A stretch of 64,000 nucleotides of DNA. Origin: Clostridia bacterium. GTDB lineage: Bacteria; Bacillota; Clostridia; UMGS1810. The notes under the pieces are model-generated. The model searched no databases, was not told where the DNA came from, and worked only from the letters and a program-made list of their open reading frames with translations. The stretch lies in the NCBI GenBank assembly GCA_017481205.1, contig JAFUPN010000041.1:62001-126000 (forward strand). The letters are read 5' to 3'. Below, in pieces: positions 18,286 through 27,416 of the stretch (position 1 is the first letter of the stretch; the number at the start of each line of letters is the position of its first letter). Both the position numbers and the translations under genes were made by a program.

Positions 18286-18388
18286 CTTGTCTAAAGGGAG
18301 GAGTACCAAGCAACGCTTGGCAGAGGGATTCGTCCTACGAACCGAAAATGCCGTAACTGCGGCACATCCTAAAGGCTGTGCCCTACAA
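18286..18388 (+). repeat. dispersed repeat R1, copy a, abutting the GH105 stop codon
   Basis: It contains CTTGTCTAAAGGGAGG, CCAAGCAACGCTTGG, GAGGGATTCGTCC and ends GGCTGTGCCCTACAA. The same blocks occur in reverse complement and in the same order at 53482-53604. The repeat ends at the base next to the TAG of the GH105 gene (18389-18391), so it is immediately 3' of the gene. This copy lacks the outer end seen in copy b. Confidence 0.8.
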
Positions 18389-19475
18389 CTAAAGTGCAAA
18401 CTCACTGCACATAAGCACAAAAGTGCCTGTGCCATGGTTGTCGTTTTCTATTCTCGGCCTTGCTATATACTCCTCATAGGTGCACATAACATTTGTGCCT
18501 ACGCTGATTTCAGGAATAACTATTCCCTCATCGGTAAAGCGGATTATATTCTTTATACCTTCAAATGCCTTGTCCGCAACCTTGGAATACTCCTTATCTA
18601 TATAGCCCTTTCTTACTGCCTTGTGATAGGAATATGCAAAGAGCGATGAGCATGAGGTCTCGCACCAGTTGCCCTCTCTGTCGGGCTCATTTACCACCTG
18701 ATACCACAGACCCTTTTCGCTGTCCTGATATTTTGCGGCGTTCTCAAGAAGATCCTTCAGCATATCCAGTAAATCTGCCCTGCCGGGATGACTCTCGGGG
18801 AAGCAGTCAAGCATCTCGCAAAGTGCAACACTTACCCAACCCATGGCTCTGCCCCAGAATATTGAGGATGTGCCGGTTGCGGGATTTGCCCATTCCTGAG
18901 TATTCTCCGCATCCCAGGCATGGTAGTAGAGGTGAGTCTCGGGGTCGCGTATATGGTCACGCATAAGCATTGCCTGATGATGCATTTCGTCAAAAAACTC
19001 GGGTGCATCATAAGCAGCTGCATAAGAGGTCAGCAGAATTCCTGCCATAAAAAGTCCGTCAAGCCACATCTGATCGGGAGTTATTTCCTTATGGAAAAAG
19101 CCTCCGTAGCGATTTTTGGGATATCTGCGTATTCTATCTATAGTGCTGTCTAAAGCGGTTTTGTATTTTTTACAGCCAGTTTCACGGTACAGCCTTATAA
19201 GCAGTACTGCAGGCATGAAGTCATCCAGCAGCTCCTGCTGCAGCTTGATTGTGCCGTCTTCCTCAATCATATAGTCTACCCAGCTGCGTATATAGTCGAG
19301 ATACTCTTCCTTCTTGCATACTGCATAGCAGCGCTCCATGCCGAGCAGAAACACACCCTGGATATAGTTAAAACGGTCAGGGGGGCCGGGAAGCTTATCT
19401 ACAGTATACTGACTTATTACAGTATCGCACATTTCGCAGGCTAAGTCAATGGGTGTTTTTTTTTGTTGTGTTCAT
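18389..19475 (-). CDS. GH105 unsaturated uronyl hydrolase (YteR/YesR-like), start out of frame by an A9 tract
   Basis: The body of 347 residues from the internal Met at 19432 is a GH105 alpha/alpha barrel: YIQGVFLLGME, DQMWLDGLFMAG (catalytic Asp), LYYHAWDAENTQEWANP, FWGRAMGWVSVAL, and a final HGTGTFVLMCSEFAL. The family hydrolyses the delta-4,5-unsaturated uronic acid left by lyases. It has no signal peptide, so it works in the cytoplasm. A strong AGGAG sits seven bases before an ATG at 19475 that reads MNTTKKNTH and stops. Dropping one A from the nine-A run gives MNTTKKTPIDLACE joined to MCDTVI. That matches the KSPLTYAE start I recall for Bacillus YteR. So the true start is probably 19475 with a frameshift at 19456-19464, either real, corrected by slippage, or a base-call error. 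Confidence 0.85.
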
Positions 19476-19552
19476 AATCGTTCTCCTGTTTATGTTGTTT
19501 CGGTATTTTATATGTTTTTGTATGCTAAGATGGTTTGGCAAAATTCCAAATT

Positions 19553-19742
19553 TTAGTTTAGCGAGCTGAATCTCGCCTTGGAGCGAAAGGCTTCTCCCGG
19601 AGGAGAGGCTCCGCCGAAGGCAGTGGTGAGGCGTAATTCTTGTATTACTTAAGATAGACACCTCATCCGAGTTGCTTCGCAACCCACCTTCCCCTCCAAG
19701 GGAAAGGCTCACGCACGAGTGCTAAACATCCCGCTAAACTAA
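19553..19742. mobile_element. MITE-like element with 11-bp terminal inverted repeats
   Basis: A 190-base non-coding element bounded by TTAGTTTAGCG and CGCTAAACTAA, an exact 11-base inverted repeat. The interior has GC-rich short repeats (CTCCCGGAGGAGAGG; TTGCTTCGCAA; CCTCCAAGGG). It lies in the 354-base gap between GH105 and the LamG gene. No transposase is encoded. Target-site duplication is unclear. Confidence 0.6.
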
Positions 19743-19786
19743 TATTTTCACTTATTAACCAACATTGTTCTTTTACATTCCATCAG

Positions 19787-22021
19787 TTATTCTGCAACTA
19801 TACTTAATCTTGAATTTGCACATACAGGTGTGATATCTGCCTTCCAGAGCATAACATTTATAAGCACTGCACCTTCGGGCACCTGGGCAATCTGCTCTTC
19901 GATAAGCTTGCCTGCCTGGCAGGGGATAATATCCACATCAAGAAGCTCACCGTTTTGTTCAGCGTCAAAATATGCTATAAACAGTCTGGAATCGTCACCT
20001 GAGGGCATATAGCCGTCTACGGAAATAATACCATCTTCATATGCAGCGGAAACATATGCGTCTCTCTCGCTATTTACAGTAATCTTAAGGTTGTCAAAGT
20101 ACATACTGCCCTGAGTTGAGGAATTGGCAGAGAGCACCAGACCGCCGCAGGGACTTGCCTGATAAGAATCCAGGTCTTCTACAAGGAGAGCGTCGTTAAT
20201 ATATACATCTGCAAGACTTGCTGCTGTATCAATCTCATATCTGATTTTGTACCAGGTATCGGCTGTTACGGCAAAATCTTCGGCATTTACCCATTTGCTG
20301 TCCTTCTGATATTTTGCATGTCCCAGAGTAAGGTCCAGGTTGATTTTGAAGCCGCCGCCACCGCTGCGTTTCTCTGCAATATTGTAGCTCTGCTTGCCCT
20401 TGAGCATAACCTCAAACTCTACGGTATATTTCGCTGCTGTCTTGGCAAGGTCTGAGTAATTGCGGGATACATAGTAGGGCGTGTGAGAACCGTTAAAGGA
20501 GCTGTAAAGGCGAAGTGCATTGCCGTGAGCCTCGTCAACCTTCTCTATGGACACAAAGCCCTTGTCGGGAGTGCTTGAAGTGCGGAAACCGCCCACGCTT
20601 TCTACCACAGCACCTGTTGTATAATCTTCAAAGATGTCTTCACCGGACAGAGATGTACCTGCTGCTCTCACTGCATGAAGTGTGAGAGTAACATCATCCA
20701 CATATATATTGCCCATCATACCGTTGTTGCGGTGGATGTAGAGATTTGAAGGCGAATAGTTGTCACGGGCAATGATACCATCCTTTATAAGCTCGCCGTC
20801 AAGATAGAGAGCAAAGCTTGTGCCGTCGGTCACCTTAATTGCAAGGTTTCTGTAGTCGCTGAATGAGATATTCTCTGCAAGAACCTTGTTGGTGCCCTCA
20901 CTGCCTTCACGGTAATTTATGGTATACACTCCTTCCGACTTGCGGGCAAACTCAAAGAATGCACCCATATAGATATTTATTGAGCCTGTGGTAAGCTTGG
21001 GATAAATATTCATGGAAGCAGTATAATCATCCGCTCCGCAAAGAATATCATCAAATTTAAACCGGGTAGAGGTTCCGTTGGCATGATAGAGCTTTGCTAT
21101 CTGCATAAATCCGTCTGGCTCAGCAAGCTCTGCATCCCCTTCGGGAGCGGTGTATACAGCTGTACCGCTTGCCGTCGGAAGATCTGTTGTAACGCCGATG
21201 TTGTCTACATACATCTTACAGATTGCACCTGAGCCCACTGTGATTGTAAGCTTTTTGAAGTTATTGCTATTTCTCTGAGGTACATTTTCAAATGCAAGCA
21301 CTCTGTCCTCACCGCTACCCACATACAGGTCAACAGTTTTTGTGCCCTCGGCATCTGTTCTTACAGCCAGAGTGATGTGCTGAAAATCGCTGAAATCATA
21401 CTGAGTTTTGTCTGTATTAACCCATGAGGTGCCATCATGATATTCTATAGTACAAAGCTGTTTTTCATAATCTGCACAACGGATTGAAAAATCCGCACCG
21501 AGAGTGATATTTACTGTATGTGCGCTTGTGAAGGCAGTCTTAAGGTCAAGCTCAACGGTATAATCATCTACTCCGCCTGCAATTTTGGTATCGCTGAGGT
21601 CATAGTTAACAATACCGGTCTTGCCTGTAGCGGTTTTGTCCAGCTTGAGCACTTGATTTTCTACAGACACTGTCATTACATCATTTTCACTGCCGCTGAG
21701 CATATCTTTATTTGCGGCGGTCTTTACGGCTGCTTGCACATTGGCAAGTCCGCTTGTATCGGCAATTGCCGCAAAGCTCTCCAGAAAACGTCCGTTCTCG
21801 GGCTCTGACACAACCTTTACGGTTGAAGAGGATGCAGAGCTATCGCCTGTGCCGGCAATAATTTCATCTGCTGCTTTGACAGCACTGCCTTTGGTGCCTA
21901 TGAGGCTGTCAAAGTCCTGAGAATATACAACAATATCCTCAGCCTCTGCCATAACGGGCATTGTAAACATGGTTAAAAGAATTGACAAAACAACGGTAAT
22001 GCTTAAAATTCTTTTTTTCAT
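19787..22021 (-). CDS. exported protein with three LamG-like domains
   Basis: 744 residues: signal peptide (cleavage near VMAEAE, 25), then three concanavalin/LamG-like domains at about 95-282, 290-448 and 455-650 (NVNITLGADFSIR-type strands; FALYLDGELI; YKIRYEIDTAASLADVYIND; SMYFDNLKITV). The C-terminal module of about 90 residues ends INVMLWKADITPV, the same W-centred signature as other exported proteins here. ATG after AAGGAGAATAAAA. It lies downstream of the clan-A glycosidase in cassette 2. No catalytic motif; glycan binding or surface display is inferred. Confidence 0.75.
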   Translation of the reverse strand: MKKRILSITVVLSILLTMFTMPVMAEAEDIVVYSQDFDSLIGTKGSAVKAADEIIAGTGDSSASSSTVKVVSEPENGRFLESFAAIADTSGLANVQAAVKTAANKDMLSGSENDVMTVSVENQVLKLDKTATGKTGIVNYDLSDTKIAGGVDDYTVELDLKTAFTSAHTVNITLGADFSIRCADYEKQLCTIEYHDGTSWVNTDKTQYDFSDFQHITLAVRTDAEGTKTVDLYVGSGEDRVLAFENVPQRNSNNFKKLTITVGSGAICKMYVDNIGVTTDLPTASGTAVYTAPEGDAELAEPDGFMQIAKLYHANGTSTRFKFDDILCGADDYTASMNIYPKLTTGSINIYMGAFFEFARKSEGVYTINYREGSEGTNKVLAENISFSDYRNLAIKVTDGTSFALYLDGELIKDGIIARDNYSPSNLYIHRNNGMMGNIYVDDVTLTLHAVRAAGTSLSGEDIFEDYTTGAVVESVGGFRTSSTPDKGFVSIEKVDEAHGNALRLYSSFNGSHTPYYVSRNYSDLAKTAAKYTVEFEVMLKGKQSYNIAEKRSGGGGFKINLDLTLGHAKYQKDSKWVNAEDFAVTADTWYKIRYEIDTAASLADVYINDALLVEDLDSYQASPCGGLVLSANSSTQGSMYFDNLKITVNSERDAYVSAAYEDGIISVDGYMPSGDDSRLFIAYFDAEQNGELLDVDIIPCQAGKLIEEQIAQVPEGAVLINVMLWKADITPVCANSRLSIVAE

Positions 22022-22075
22022 TTTTATTCTCCTTACTTTTAATAATTAATTTATGTGAATTTTAAAAAGGCCGTT

Positions 22076-22135
22076 TTAGCCGAAAGAGTATAATCCGAAC
22101 CTCGATTTTTGAAGGAGGATTTTCACTTTCGCTGA
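22076..22135. repeat. palindromic element, copy 3
   Basis: In the 128-base gap between the glycosidase and the 744-residue protein. It reads TTAGCCGAAAGAGTATAATCC, then a GAACCTCGATTTTTGAAGG loop and GGATT with CTTTCGCTGA. The loop matches copies 1 and 2 while the stem differs, with complementary changes in part of the stem. Confidence 0.65.
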
Positions 22136-22149
22136 GTTAAAATGTTTAA

Positions 22150-23403
22150 TCAATCACGAAGAAATTTTTCGTTGAGATATTTCAGTTTTTCCTTACACAT
22201 ATTCCAGCAGGGATCCTCGGGACCGCAACAGGTCCTTACAACAGTTCCCCAGATACCTGCCTTCTTTTTCATATCCATAACCCTTTCGACAAGTTCCCAA
22301 TATTTCTCAGACTTTTCTTCCCAAAGAATATATTTTGAACCCACATAACTTACACCCTCTCCGCATACAACAGGAATATCCGGATAATCCGAAAGAAGTT
22401 TCTTTACATTTTTCAGATTATCCTCTGCTTTTTTCAGATACAAATCAAAGCTGCCATCAAGCTCCTGCTCAAGATACATATCTGTTTTATCGGATAAAGC
22501 TGTATCAAGGTTATTGTACAGACAAACTCTTTCATACCAGTCATCAGCCGCCGGTCTCAGTTCTTTTCGGGATTGTCTCACATCGTCCTCTGTGACCGTA
22601 CCGCTGAAAAGCTCCGGATGTTTTTCAAAAGTTTTGTCGTAAATATCCCACAAGTAATAATCATGATAGTTATACACCTGCATATTTGACGGAATCTGTC
22701 TTTTGTCTGCCCAGGGAGTATATGAATCGAATGCGAACAAAATCTGAGGATGTCTTTTTCTGAGGTGTTCAATTGCGGCTTCATGTTCCGCTTTGAATGC
22801 AGACAGTTCTTCATCACTGAGTCCGTTCATACCGCCATATCCGTTAACAAAAGGCAAACCGTCCGCCTCGTTGAAGATTTCTGCAAAGGCTATGGTACCG
22901 TCAAGCCTTTCCCTCTCAAGCTCACAGAGTATATAGTCAAGAAATTCTGCAAATGCCATAAATCTTTTGTGAGGAGCAAGCTCAAAAAGCTCTTTCTCTA
23001 CGATATCTCCCTCACGATGAAACCAATAAGAATGAAGGTAGTACCAGGACGACAGTATAATATATACACCGTACTTTTTTGCAGCTTTGCACAAGTCTGT
23101 TAAATTCCCCAGCAAATCACAGCTGCCTCCGTCACCGTATATATCTCCCTGTTGGCGCATAACACGCGAATATTTTCCAAACACATCGGTACGTATTTCG
23201 GATGCTCCTCTTTTTTTGCCGTGCAAATCGTGAATAAATCCGGCTCCGCTATCTACACGAATACAGTTGAATCCCAGTTCTTTATGTTCAAAAACAAGTC
23301 TGTCTAAATCATCGTACAGAGAATTTTTGCCGGGAGTTTTGTATATAGCCCAAAGCGGGAAGCTTATTGTCAGTCTGCGAGGAAGATTTTGTTTACAATT
23401 CAT
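22150..23403 (-). CDS. cytoplasmic cellulase-like clan-A glycoside hydrolase
   Basis: 417 residues without a signal peptide. A (beta/alpha)8 barrel of the GH5/cellulase-like type is suggested by FNCIRVDSGAGF, YGVYIILSSWYYLHSYW, IAFAEIFNEADGLPF (acid/base Glu), LFAFDSYTPWADK, MQVYNYHDYYLWDIYD and PVVCGEGVSYVGS (nucleophile Glu). It would hydrolyse an imported oligosaccharide; the linkage is not readable. ATG after AAGGAGATTTGTAAA, 20 bases after the esterase gene, so co-transcribed with cassette 2. The lack of a signal peptide separates it from its exported neighbours and fits intracellular finishing of transported oligomers. Confidence 0.8.
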   Translation of the reverse strand: MNCKQNLPRRLTISFPLWAIYKTPGKNSLYDDLDRLVFEHKELGFNCIRVDSGAGFIHDLHGKKRGASEIRTDVFGKYSRVMRQQGDIYGDGGSCDLLGNLTDLCKAAKKYGVYIILSSWYYLHSYWFHREGDIVEKELFELAPHKRFMAFAEFLDYILCELERERLDGTIAFAEIFNEADGLPFVNGYGGMNGLSDEELSAFKAEHEAAIEHLRKRHPQILFAFDSYTPWADKRQIPSNMQVYNYHDYYLWDIYDKTFEKHPELFSGTVTEDDVRQSRKELRPAADDWYERVCLYNNLDTALSDKTDMYLEQELDGSFDLYLKKAEDNLKNVKKLLSDYPDIPVVCGEGVSYVGSKYILWEEKSEKYWELVERVMDMKKKAGIWGTVVRTCCGPEDPCWNMCKEKLKYLNEKFLRD

Positions 23404-23423
23404 TTTACAAATCTCCTTATGTC

Positions 23424-26400
23424 TTAGTTGGAATATATACGTCCGCCTGTAAACACAGGCACTGCAAGACTTTCAAAAACATATATTTCGGCTTTGGCAC
23501 CCTCCGTTGCTGTTACTGACATGTCAACTGATTTTTTCTGATCGGACGAAAGAGTTATTTTCTCCACATCCATGCCTATGTATTTGTTGCCGTCCCATGC
23601 GGTCATTACCACATAAACGGTCTTTTCATCGGCGGAGGAATTATAAACAGAAACTGCCGCCTGCTGTGCACCGCTTGCATAGGAGAACTCTGCATCTGAA
23701 ATTTCTATGCCCTTCATCTCGGTCTTAATCTTTATCTTAAGAGGTACCGATATGGCAACTCCGCTATCGAGCTGAACATCGCCGCTTATAGTGAGGATGT
23801 ATTCGCTGTTTGAGTTTAAAGCTTTTTTGGGAGTAACGGTAAGCCTGTTGTCTGCAGTGCTCCATACTACGGATTCTACAGGGACGTTGTCACCGTCTAT
23901 ATCCTTAAGTGTTATTGTATCGACAGTAACACTTGACTTTTTAATAGCTTTATCCAGAACTATATCAAAGCTTTCGGTATCGGGAGCTATGATGCCGTCT
24001 CCGGTTACAGATACAACCACAGGATATTCATATTCCTTAAGCACCCTGACATTGTCTATAGCGGTATATGCCTTGACATCATCGTTTCGCTGTCCGTACA
24101 GACGGATATAGTTTGCCGTATCGAATGCCGCAGAAAGGCTTGCTCCGCTTGCAACCTGCTCTCCGTCCACATAGGAATCAAAGGTCTTTGACGCTACATC
24201 TATGTCAAAGCGCATGTTGTACCAGGTGCCTGTATCGTAGCTGAAGCTCTTGCCGCCGGAGGCGGCATTGGATTTAAACTGAACCAGTGTCTGCTCCGTG
24301 CCGCTCTTCTGATATACAGTGAGCTTTTTATCGCCGGAGGCGTCCTTGGCGCTTACATACAAATCACAGGTAAGAGTGAATTTATCTGTTATACCGCCAA
24401 GAGGAATGTTAATAAATGGCAATTGGCCGGAGGCATATTCATCATTAACGGTATCCATACCTACAATCAAGCTTGTTCCGTGAGCCTCGTCAACTGTGTC
24501 GGCAATTACATATCCTCTCTGGGAATTCATGGCAATTCCGGATGCTGTCTTGCTTGCACCGTCAAGCTCAAAGCTGCTGTCCTCAAATACTGACGCAAGA
24601 AATTTGCTGTTGACGGTAAGGGTAAGCACTGCCTCTGCCATATCGCCGTTGTTTGACTCAGCAACAGCCTTTATCACTGTTTCGGAAACACCCAGACCGC
24701 TTATGTCAAATTCATAGGGCGCTTGTGTAAGAGTTGCTTTAAGAGTATCGTTAAAATATACTCTGACTTCCTTTATACCGTCGGCTGAGTTTGCCCTGAC
24801 GCTGATTTTGTCAGCATCCTGAACGGATATATCAGCGCTGCCGGTATAGCCATCAAAGCTTACTGTTGTGGCAGAAACTGTATCGGCAGTTTTTACTTCA
24901 AATTCATGACAGCCTATAACATCTGCGACTGCCGCTCCGTCTATGTCTGCACCTCCTGTGATTTCTACCATGATGCTGTCTGCATAGGTATCCTCGATAT
25001 AATCAATCACAGCGCCGTCTGAGCCGATGTACGGATAGTCGGTGATACTGCTATTATCTGCAACAAGACTCCGGCTGTCGCCGTTTCCCAGATATATTCT
25101 GTATTGTGCAATATAGTTGTAAGGATTGCGGAAATATGATTTCATCTCTTTAACAGTAACGGGCTGAGCAAAGTCTGCAGTGAAGGTATCTCCCGCAGTG
25201 GCGCTCCAGTAGGTCGCTTCTTCTGCCCATGCATGGATATCTGCCTCACCGTCTGCCGCAACAGCTGCGGTATCGTTGCCTGTTATATTTTTCATAGGAA
25301 CAGTATTGAGCTCTTCCTGCTCAAATCCGTAAATTTTTTCAAGAGCTGCCTCACCATACAGCTTACCAATACGCTTCTGCGCTGCATTGTCAAAATGGGT
25401 TTTGTCGCCTATATCACGGCTTCCTGCAGAGCTTACCACATAGCAGTTGCTTACATAGGAAGGAAGCTTCGCAATGCAGTTTTTGTTGAAGTTCATACGG
25501 TTTGTGATTCTGTCTGCATCCACACCGAATCCAGGAATTTCGCCTATGATTATGGGAAGGTCGGCTACTCCCAGGTCGGAGCGAAGATTTTCGACCAGGG
25601 TCGAAAACTTTTCTATATATGACGAAGGTGTGCTTGAGATATTGGCACAGCCCTGATGCCAGATTATACCTCTGAGCGTGCCGCTTTCCATAGCGATTTT
25701 TGCTCTTTTTACGGCTTCTTCATAAAGGTCGTAGTCCTTGGTATCGTGGGTAAAGCCCTTCTGCCATGCTTCTATGGAGGTGTCTCCTCTGGCATTGCTT
25801 ATAATACCTATCTTTTTATTCTCTCCGCCAACGCTTTCGGACACCGTCTTTGCAAAATAGAATGCAGGGCTCAGTCCCTGAGTTGCATCGGTCTTTCTCA
25901 CGGTGCTGTAGCGGTTGAAGCCGCACCATTTGCCGTCTACATACTGTGCCTGTGCTGTCTCCCACTCATCGTCACCATTGAGAAGATATGTGTCCGGCAG
26001 AGATATCTTATCCTCTTTTTCAAGAGGGGCACGTCCCGCCATGTTTGACTGACCTATGGCAAGATACAGGTCAAAATCCTCTTTTGCTACAGCAGGTGCA
26101 CCCACCGTGGGCACATCTGAGGCAGAAACTGCATTTTCCGGCAGTTCGGGATCCGGCTCGGGCTCGGGATCCGGCTCGGGGAGAGTTTCTATGGTTGTAT
26201 CAGTTGTGACAACTATATTGTCCAGAGTAAAGCTGCCGGTCATGCTGTTGCCCAGGTCAAAGCCAAGCTTGGTAAAAGACTGAGTATATCGCTGAGGAAT
26301 GTCTGCCTGAACAAGGCGGTTGCCTATGTACATATCAACTTTTTCTTTGTTTTTTACCAAAAATCTGATTGTCACACCGTCTTTGAGATTGTACTCGGTA

Positions 26401-27416
26401 TCTTCTGCAACAATCCAGTTTGAGCCGTCGTTCCACTCTACCGTATACATTCCGTCTCCTGCCGCTCTTATAGCTACGGTGCTTCCCAGGCGTATGTTTA
26501 CTGTGTATCCGTTGGCAATATCTGCGGTAACATCCATAGACACAAGATAGTCGCTGATACTTGCAAGCTGCGAAGAGAAGTCAGCCTCAAAGCTCGCATT
26601 GCCTTTTGTGGTCTTGCCTATGGAAAGAAGCTCATTTTCTACATTGGCATAGGTTGTGTTATCACTGTTTTGCTTAAGGGTATATATACCTTCTTCGGAA
26701 ATGTCTGAAATACTTGAAAAATCCTGACTGTATACAACCGGATTTACCTCAGGTTCTTCCTCCTCGCCGGGGATATATACCTTGATATTGTCAACGGCGA
26801 TATCACCTTTAAGACCGTTTGCCAGCTCAACAATCATCTTGTCAAAAAGATAATTGTCGTTGTTTTCCCTACGTGGAATGTCGGTCTGAACCAACTTACC
26901 GTCTATATACAAATCTGCTTTTTCTTTGTTTTTTACAACAAATTTCACATTAAGTCCGCCCGCAAAATCATAGGCGGTTTTATCCGACGTTATCCAGGCA
27001 GAGCCATCGTGCCATTCCATAGTATAGTTACTGCCCGATGGGCGAAATGCTACACATGAGCCAAGCTTTACGGATACCGTGCTGCCGGATGTGGCAAGCT
27101 TAAGGTCAAAGGACACAGTATAGTCGGCAGCATCGCCTATATATGATGCCATATTTACTGCTGCTGTAGCCGCACCCGAAGCAGTCTTGCCAAACACAAA
27201 AGCTCCGTCTGTTATATTGGCATAAGAGCCGGCAGCTGTGTTGTGATTTACATTGATTGCAGCTTCTTGGGACAAATCGGTAATTGTATCAAAATCCTGT
27301 TCAAAGAAAACAGTCTCTTCAGCGGCGGCAAAGCCGCTTGATATTGTCATTGTCATACACAGAGCCAGTGTCAGAATAAGCGCTGCTGCCCTATTAAAAA
27401 ATCTTTTTTTTATCAT
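23424..27416 (-). CDS. exported LamG / CE6-like acetylesterase / Ig multidomain protein (cassette 2)
   Basis: 1330 residues with a signal peptide (cleavage near GFAA, 29). LamG-like domains lie at about 33-212 and 225-410, then a Pro/Glu/Asp linker (about 420). The sialate-O-acetylesterase/CE6-type SGNH esterase has LAIGQSNMAGR (nucleophile Ser, about 455), IGIISNARGDTSIEAWQ, GIIWHQGCAN (about 585) and DKTHFDN (Asp/His, about 670). A galactose-binding-like domain, an Ig domain, a third LamG domain, a Big_5 domain and a C-terminal module ending KAEIYVFESLAVPV follow. The last three parallel the 899-residue protein of cassette 1. It should remove acetyl groups from the polysaccharide outside the cell. 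Its ATG overlaps the TGA of the lyase gene (ATGA), so translation is coupled. Confidence 0.85.
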   Translation of the reverse strand: MIKKRFFNRAAALILTLALCMTMTISSGFAAAEETVFFEQDFDTITDLSQEAAINVNHNTAAGSYANITDGAFVFGKTASGAATAAVNMASYIGDAADYTVSFDLKLATSGSTVSVKLGSCVAFRPSGSNYTMEWHDGSAWITSDKTAYDFAGGLNVKFVVKNKEKADLYIDGKLVQTDIPRRENNDNYLFDKMIVELANGLKGDIAVDNIKVYIPGEEEEPEVNPVVYSQDFSSISDISEEGIYTLKQNSDNTTYANVENELLSIGKTTKGNASFEADFSSQLASISDYLVSMDVTADIANGYTVNIRLGSTVAIRAAGDGMYTVEWNDGSNWIVAEDTEYNLKDGVTIRFLVKNKEKVDMYIGNRLVQADIPQRYTQSFTKLGFDLGNSMTGSFTLDNIVVTTDTTIETLPEPDPEPEPDPELPENAVSASDVPTVGAPAVAKEDFDLYLAIGQSNMAGRAPLEKEDKISLPDTYLLNGDDEWETAQAQYVDGKWCGFNRYSTVRKTDATQGLSPAFYFAKTVSESVGGENKKIGIISNARGDTSIEAWQKGFTHDTKDYDLYEEAVKRAKIAMESGTLRGIIWHQGCANISSTPSSYIEKFSTLVENLRSDLGVADLPIIIGEIPGFGVDADRITNRMNFNKNCIAKLPSYVSNCYVVSSAGSRDIGDKTHFDNAAQKRIGKLYGEAALEKIYGFEQEELNTVPMKNITGNDTAAVAADGEADIHAWAEEATYWSATAGDTFTADFAQPVTVKEMKSYFRNPYNYIAQYRIYLGNGDSRSLVADNSSITDYPYIGSDGAVIDYIEDTYADSIMVEITGGADIDGAAVADVIGCHEFEVKTADTVSATTVSFDGYTGSADISVQDADKISVRANSADGIKEVRVYFNDTLKATLTQAPYEFDISGLGVSETVIKAVAESNNGDMAEAVLTLTVNSKFLASVFEDSSFELDGASKTASGIAMNSQRGYVIADTVDEAHGTSLIVGMDTVNDEYASGQLPFINIPLGGITDKFTLTCDLYVSAKDASGDKKLTVYQKSGTEQTLVQFKSNAASGGKSFSYDTGTWYNMRFDIDVASKTFDSYVDGEQVASGASLSAAFDTANYIRLYGQRNDDVKAYTAIDNVRVLKEYEYPVVVSVTGDGIIAPDTESFDIVLDKAIKKSSVTVDTITLKDIDGDNVPVESVVWSTADNRLTVTPKKALNSNSEYILTISGDVQLDSGVAISVPLKIKIKTEMKGIEISDAEFSYASGAQQAAVSVYNSSADEKTVYVVMTAWDGNKYIGMDVEKITLSSDQKKSVDMSVTATEGAKAEIYVFESLAVPVFTGGRIYSN

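Noticed and set aside
26140..26190. Short tandem DNA repeat (GGCTCGGGATCC type)
   Set aside because: It encodes the PEPDPEPEPDPE linker; the repetition follows from the protein sequence.
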